Part shown: positions 5,181-6,560 of the stretch, piece after piece | Layout: each line of letters starts with the position of its first letter | How positions within the stretch are numbered: position 1 is the stretch's first letter | Position numbers and translations under genes: made by a program | From: an uncultured Fenollaria sp. | GTDB lineage: Bacteria > Bacillota > Clostridia > Tissierellales > Peptoniphilaceae | Length of the DNA stretch: 6,560 nt | Direction: 5' to 3' | Assembly: GCF_934202865.1 (NCBI RefSeq) | Contig: NZ_CAKPYL010000062.1 | Coordinates: 1-6,560, forward strand | The notes under the pieces: model-generated | The model's input: the letters and a program-made list of their open reading frames with translations, nothing else | What the model was told of the DNA's origin: nothing | The model's database searches: none

Positions 5181-5186
5181 ATTATA
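5181..5186 (-). promoter_or_regulatory. Isolated TATAAT between SLH gene and terminator
   Basis: A perfect TATAAT on the minus strand lies 77 bases before the membrane-protein ATG, but the bases 17 upstream (CGCAAG) are no -35 box, and a transcript from here would pass through the terminator hairpin. It is the only promoter-like element seen for the 502-residue gene. Confidence 0.2.
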
Positions 5187-5223
5187 ATTGTTTCTTGTTT
5201 CTTCTTGCGATGTTAACGCAAAA

Positions 5224-6560
5224 TTATTTAACTAATACCCAGTCCTCTTCAATTCTTCCTTTAAATCTTCTCTTGAAGTCGTGACTATTAGTTGCTTCAA
5301 CCATGTCATTGTAACCCCAGAAACTTTGAGACAAGTCTAAGAAACTCTTGATTAAGTGTCTGTTCATAGCATTGATAGCAGACATATCATCATAATTTCT
5401 TTCGAACATCTTATTTAGAATTACAACCGCTTCACATCTAGTGATATTAGCGTTTGGTCTAAATGTTCCATCAGGGTAACCCATGATTCTCTTAGCTTGA
5501 TATTCTCTACCTATAGCCAATTCAGCCCAGTGGCCCTTAACATCAGCAAATGGTGCAATACCATAAGGCTTGTTGTCAATTTGCGCAATCATTTGAGTGA
5601 ATTCAGCTCTTGTAATAGGAGCGTTAGGTCTAAATCTTCCGTCAGGGTAACCCTTCATGATACCCCTTTGAACAGCCGCGTTGATGGCCTTATTGTACCA
5701 AGCACTTGGAGTGTCAGTAAACATAGGTCTAGTAGCTGCGCCGATAGATTCAATACCAAGAAGTCTAGTTACTAAAGCAGCAGCTTCAGCCCTAGTTATA
5801 TTGCCATTAGGTCTTACAGTTCCGTCAGTGTAACCGAACATATAAGCCTTGTGTTCTAATACTTCTCTAGTATCTTCAGGTTCTTCTTCACGTTCATCAC
5901 GATCGTAGTCCCTATCCTTAGACCAAATTGCGTATAAAGTAGTTGAGTAGTAAATTCTGTCTCCAGGTCTTACTTCGTCAAGACGTCTGCTGTTGTAGCT
6001 CCATCCTTCAAATACATAGCCTCTTCTACGAGGAACATATAGATAACGTTCAATTAATTCACCTTCAAGAACTTCATGGTGAGTAATTTTGCCACTTCTG
6101 TAGTTTTCGTCTAGAGTAAGAGTTAGATAATTGAAAGATGGTGGAGTTACCTTATCAATAACTGTAATAGTAACATCAACAGTTTCATTAGATCCATCTG
6201 GATAAGTTACCTTAACAGTAACAGTTATTTTATCTCCAGGTTTTGCATTTTGTGGAATTACTACAGAGATAGCTCCTGTATTATGATCAACAGTTACATT
6301 TGTTTGAGTAGGATTATTATTAGCAAATGTAGTTTCCTTTGCTGGAGTAGTTGTTTTATCAACTGGTTTATCTGCTGGTTTACCATCTTTAGTAAATGTT
6401 GGTTCATCTATTTGAACAGTTTCACCAGGTTTTCCAGATTTGTCAGTGTAGTGTGGATCATAATCTTTAGCGTTTGAAGTAGGTGTCTTGTCTTCTTCGT
6501 ATTGTGCTACGTGTGTGTTTGCTGTTACTTTAGCATCGTCTGCACCTAGAGCTGGAGCCC
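5224..6560 (-). CDS. SLH-domain surface protein with Rib/alpha-like and InlB-like modules, 5' end outside window
   Basis: The frame is open without a stop from the TAA at 5224 to the right edge, giving 444 visible C-terminal residues. The ATG at 5839-5841 is only an internal Met within the first SLH repeat. Visible modules, numbered from the window edge: about 27-136 is a Rib/alpha-like (YPDG) beta domain (YDPHYTDKSGKPGE, PADKPVDKTT, VTYPDGSNETVDVTITV). About 144-212 is an InlB-like repeat (RGYVFEGWSYNS to TLYAIW). A linker of alternating acidic and basic residues covers 213-233. Three S-layer homology repeats follow at 236-267 (GYTDGTVRPNGNITRAEA), 280-327 (GYPDGRFRPNAPITRAEF) and 337-385 (GYPDGTFRPNANITRCEA). 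A half repeat (FLDLSQSFWGYNDMVEAT, 406-423) and a basic tail end it. SLH repeats bind the secondary cell-wall polymer, so this is an exported surface or S-layer-associated protein. Its ligand is unknown. Confidence 0.95.
   Translation of the reverse strand, partial: APALGADDAKVTANTHVAQYEEDKTPTSNAKDYDPHYTDKSGKPGETVQIDEPTFTKDGKPADKPVDKTTTPAKETTFANNNPTQTNVTVDHNTGAISVVIPQNAKPGDKITVTVKVTYPDGSNETVDVTITVIDKVTPPSFNYLTLTLDENYRSGKITHHEVLEGELIERYLYVPRRRGYVFEGWSYNSRRLDEVRPGDRIYYSTTLYAIWSKDRDYDRDEREEEPEDTREVLEHKAYMFGYTDGTVRPNGNITRAEAAALVTRLLGIESIGAATRPMFTDTPSAWYNKAINAAVQRGIMKGYPDGRFRPNAPITRAEFTQMIAQIDNKPYGIAPFADVKGHWAELAIGREYQAKRIMGYPDGTFRPNANITRCEAVVILNKMFERNYDDMSAINAMNRHLIKSFLDLSQSFWGYNDMVEATNSHDFKRRFKGRIEEDWVLVK

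Noticed and set aside
5839..5841. ATG as the start of a 205-residue SLH protein
   Set aside because: The frame stays open to the window edge and encodes recognisable Rib-like and InlB-like modules upstream; the Met is inside the first SLH repeat.
5497..6477. Two plus-strand open frames inside the SLH gene (5497-5775 and 6250-6477)
   Set aside because: They lie antisense to repeated SLH and Rib-like coding sequence and have low-complexity, unrecognisable products.

Overview
The window looks like a chromosome fragment from a low-GC, Gram-positive anaerobe. The best guess is the Peptoniphilaceae/Tissierellia group (Anaerococcus, Peptoniphilus, Finegoldia or relatives). The clues are strong AGGAGG-type ribosome binding sites, a long-form HPF, and a large SLH-anchored surface protein with Rib/alpha-like and InlB-like modules joined by a highly charged linker. 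The genus is inferred from style, not proven.

Layout. At the left edge is the 3' end of a plus-strand gene (1-130), probably of the BRO-N/DinD-like family. It converges through a shared hairpin terminator (156-189) on a minus-strand pair: hpf (2158-2679, ribosome hibernation factor) and an S9 serine peptidase (195-2156), whose start lies one base after the hpf stop. Upstream of hpf is a 700-bp gap without a convincing protein gene. It holds, in minus-strand order: a near-consensus promoter (3341-3369) feeding a GC-rich hairpin with a U-tail; an AT-rich stretch with three inverted repeats; a structured candidate RNA with its own -10 box and terminator (about 3096-2955); a C-free low-complexity tract (2803-2943); and a sigma-B-like promoter (2715-2741) next to the hpf ribosome binding site. 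Farther right, still on the minus strand, are a 62-residue internally deleted RelB/DinJ-type antitoxin with no toxin (3385-3573), a 502-residue five-helix membrane protein ending in two InlB-like repeats (3596-5104), a strong terminator hairpin (5130-5160), and the 3' part of a large SLH surface-protein gene (5224 to beyond 6560).

How it fits together. hpf silences and dimerises ribosomes in stationary phase or stress; the coupled peptidase would degrade oligopeptides in the cytoplasm. The structured RNA directly upstream of hpf has the position and architecture of the known raiA-motif RNAs, and is the most interesting candidate here. The two genes on the right make cell-surface products: one is anchored to the wall polymer by SLH domains, the other to the membrane. 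The AT-rich 502-residue gene and the antitoxin remnant look like accessory material between the SLH gene and the hpf region.
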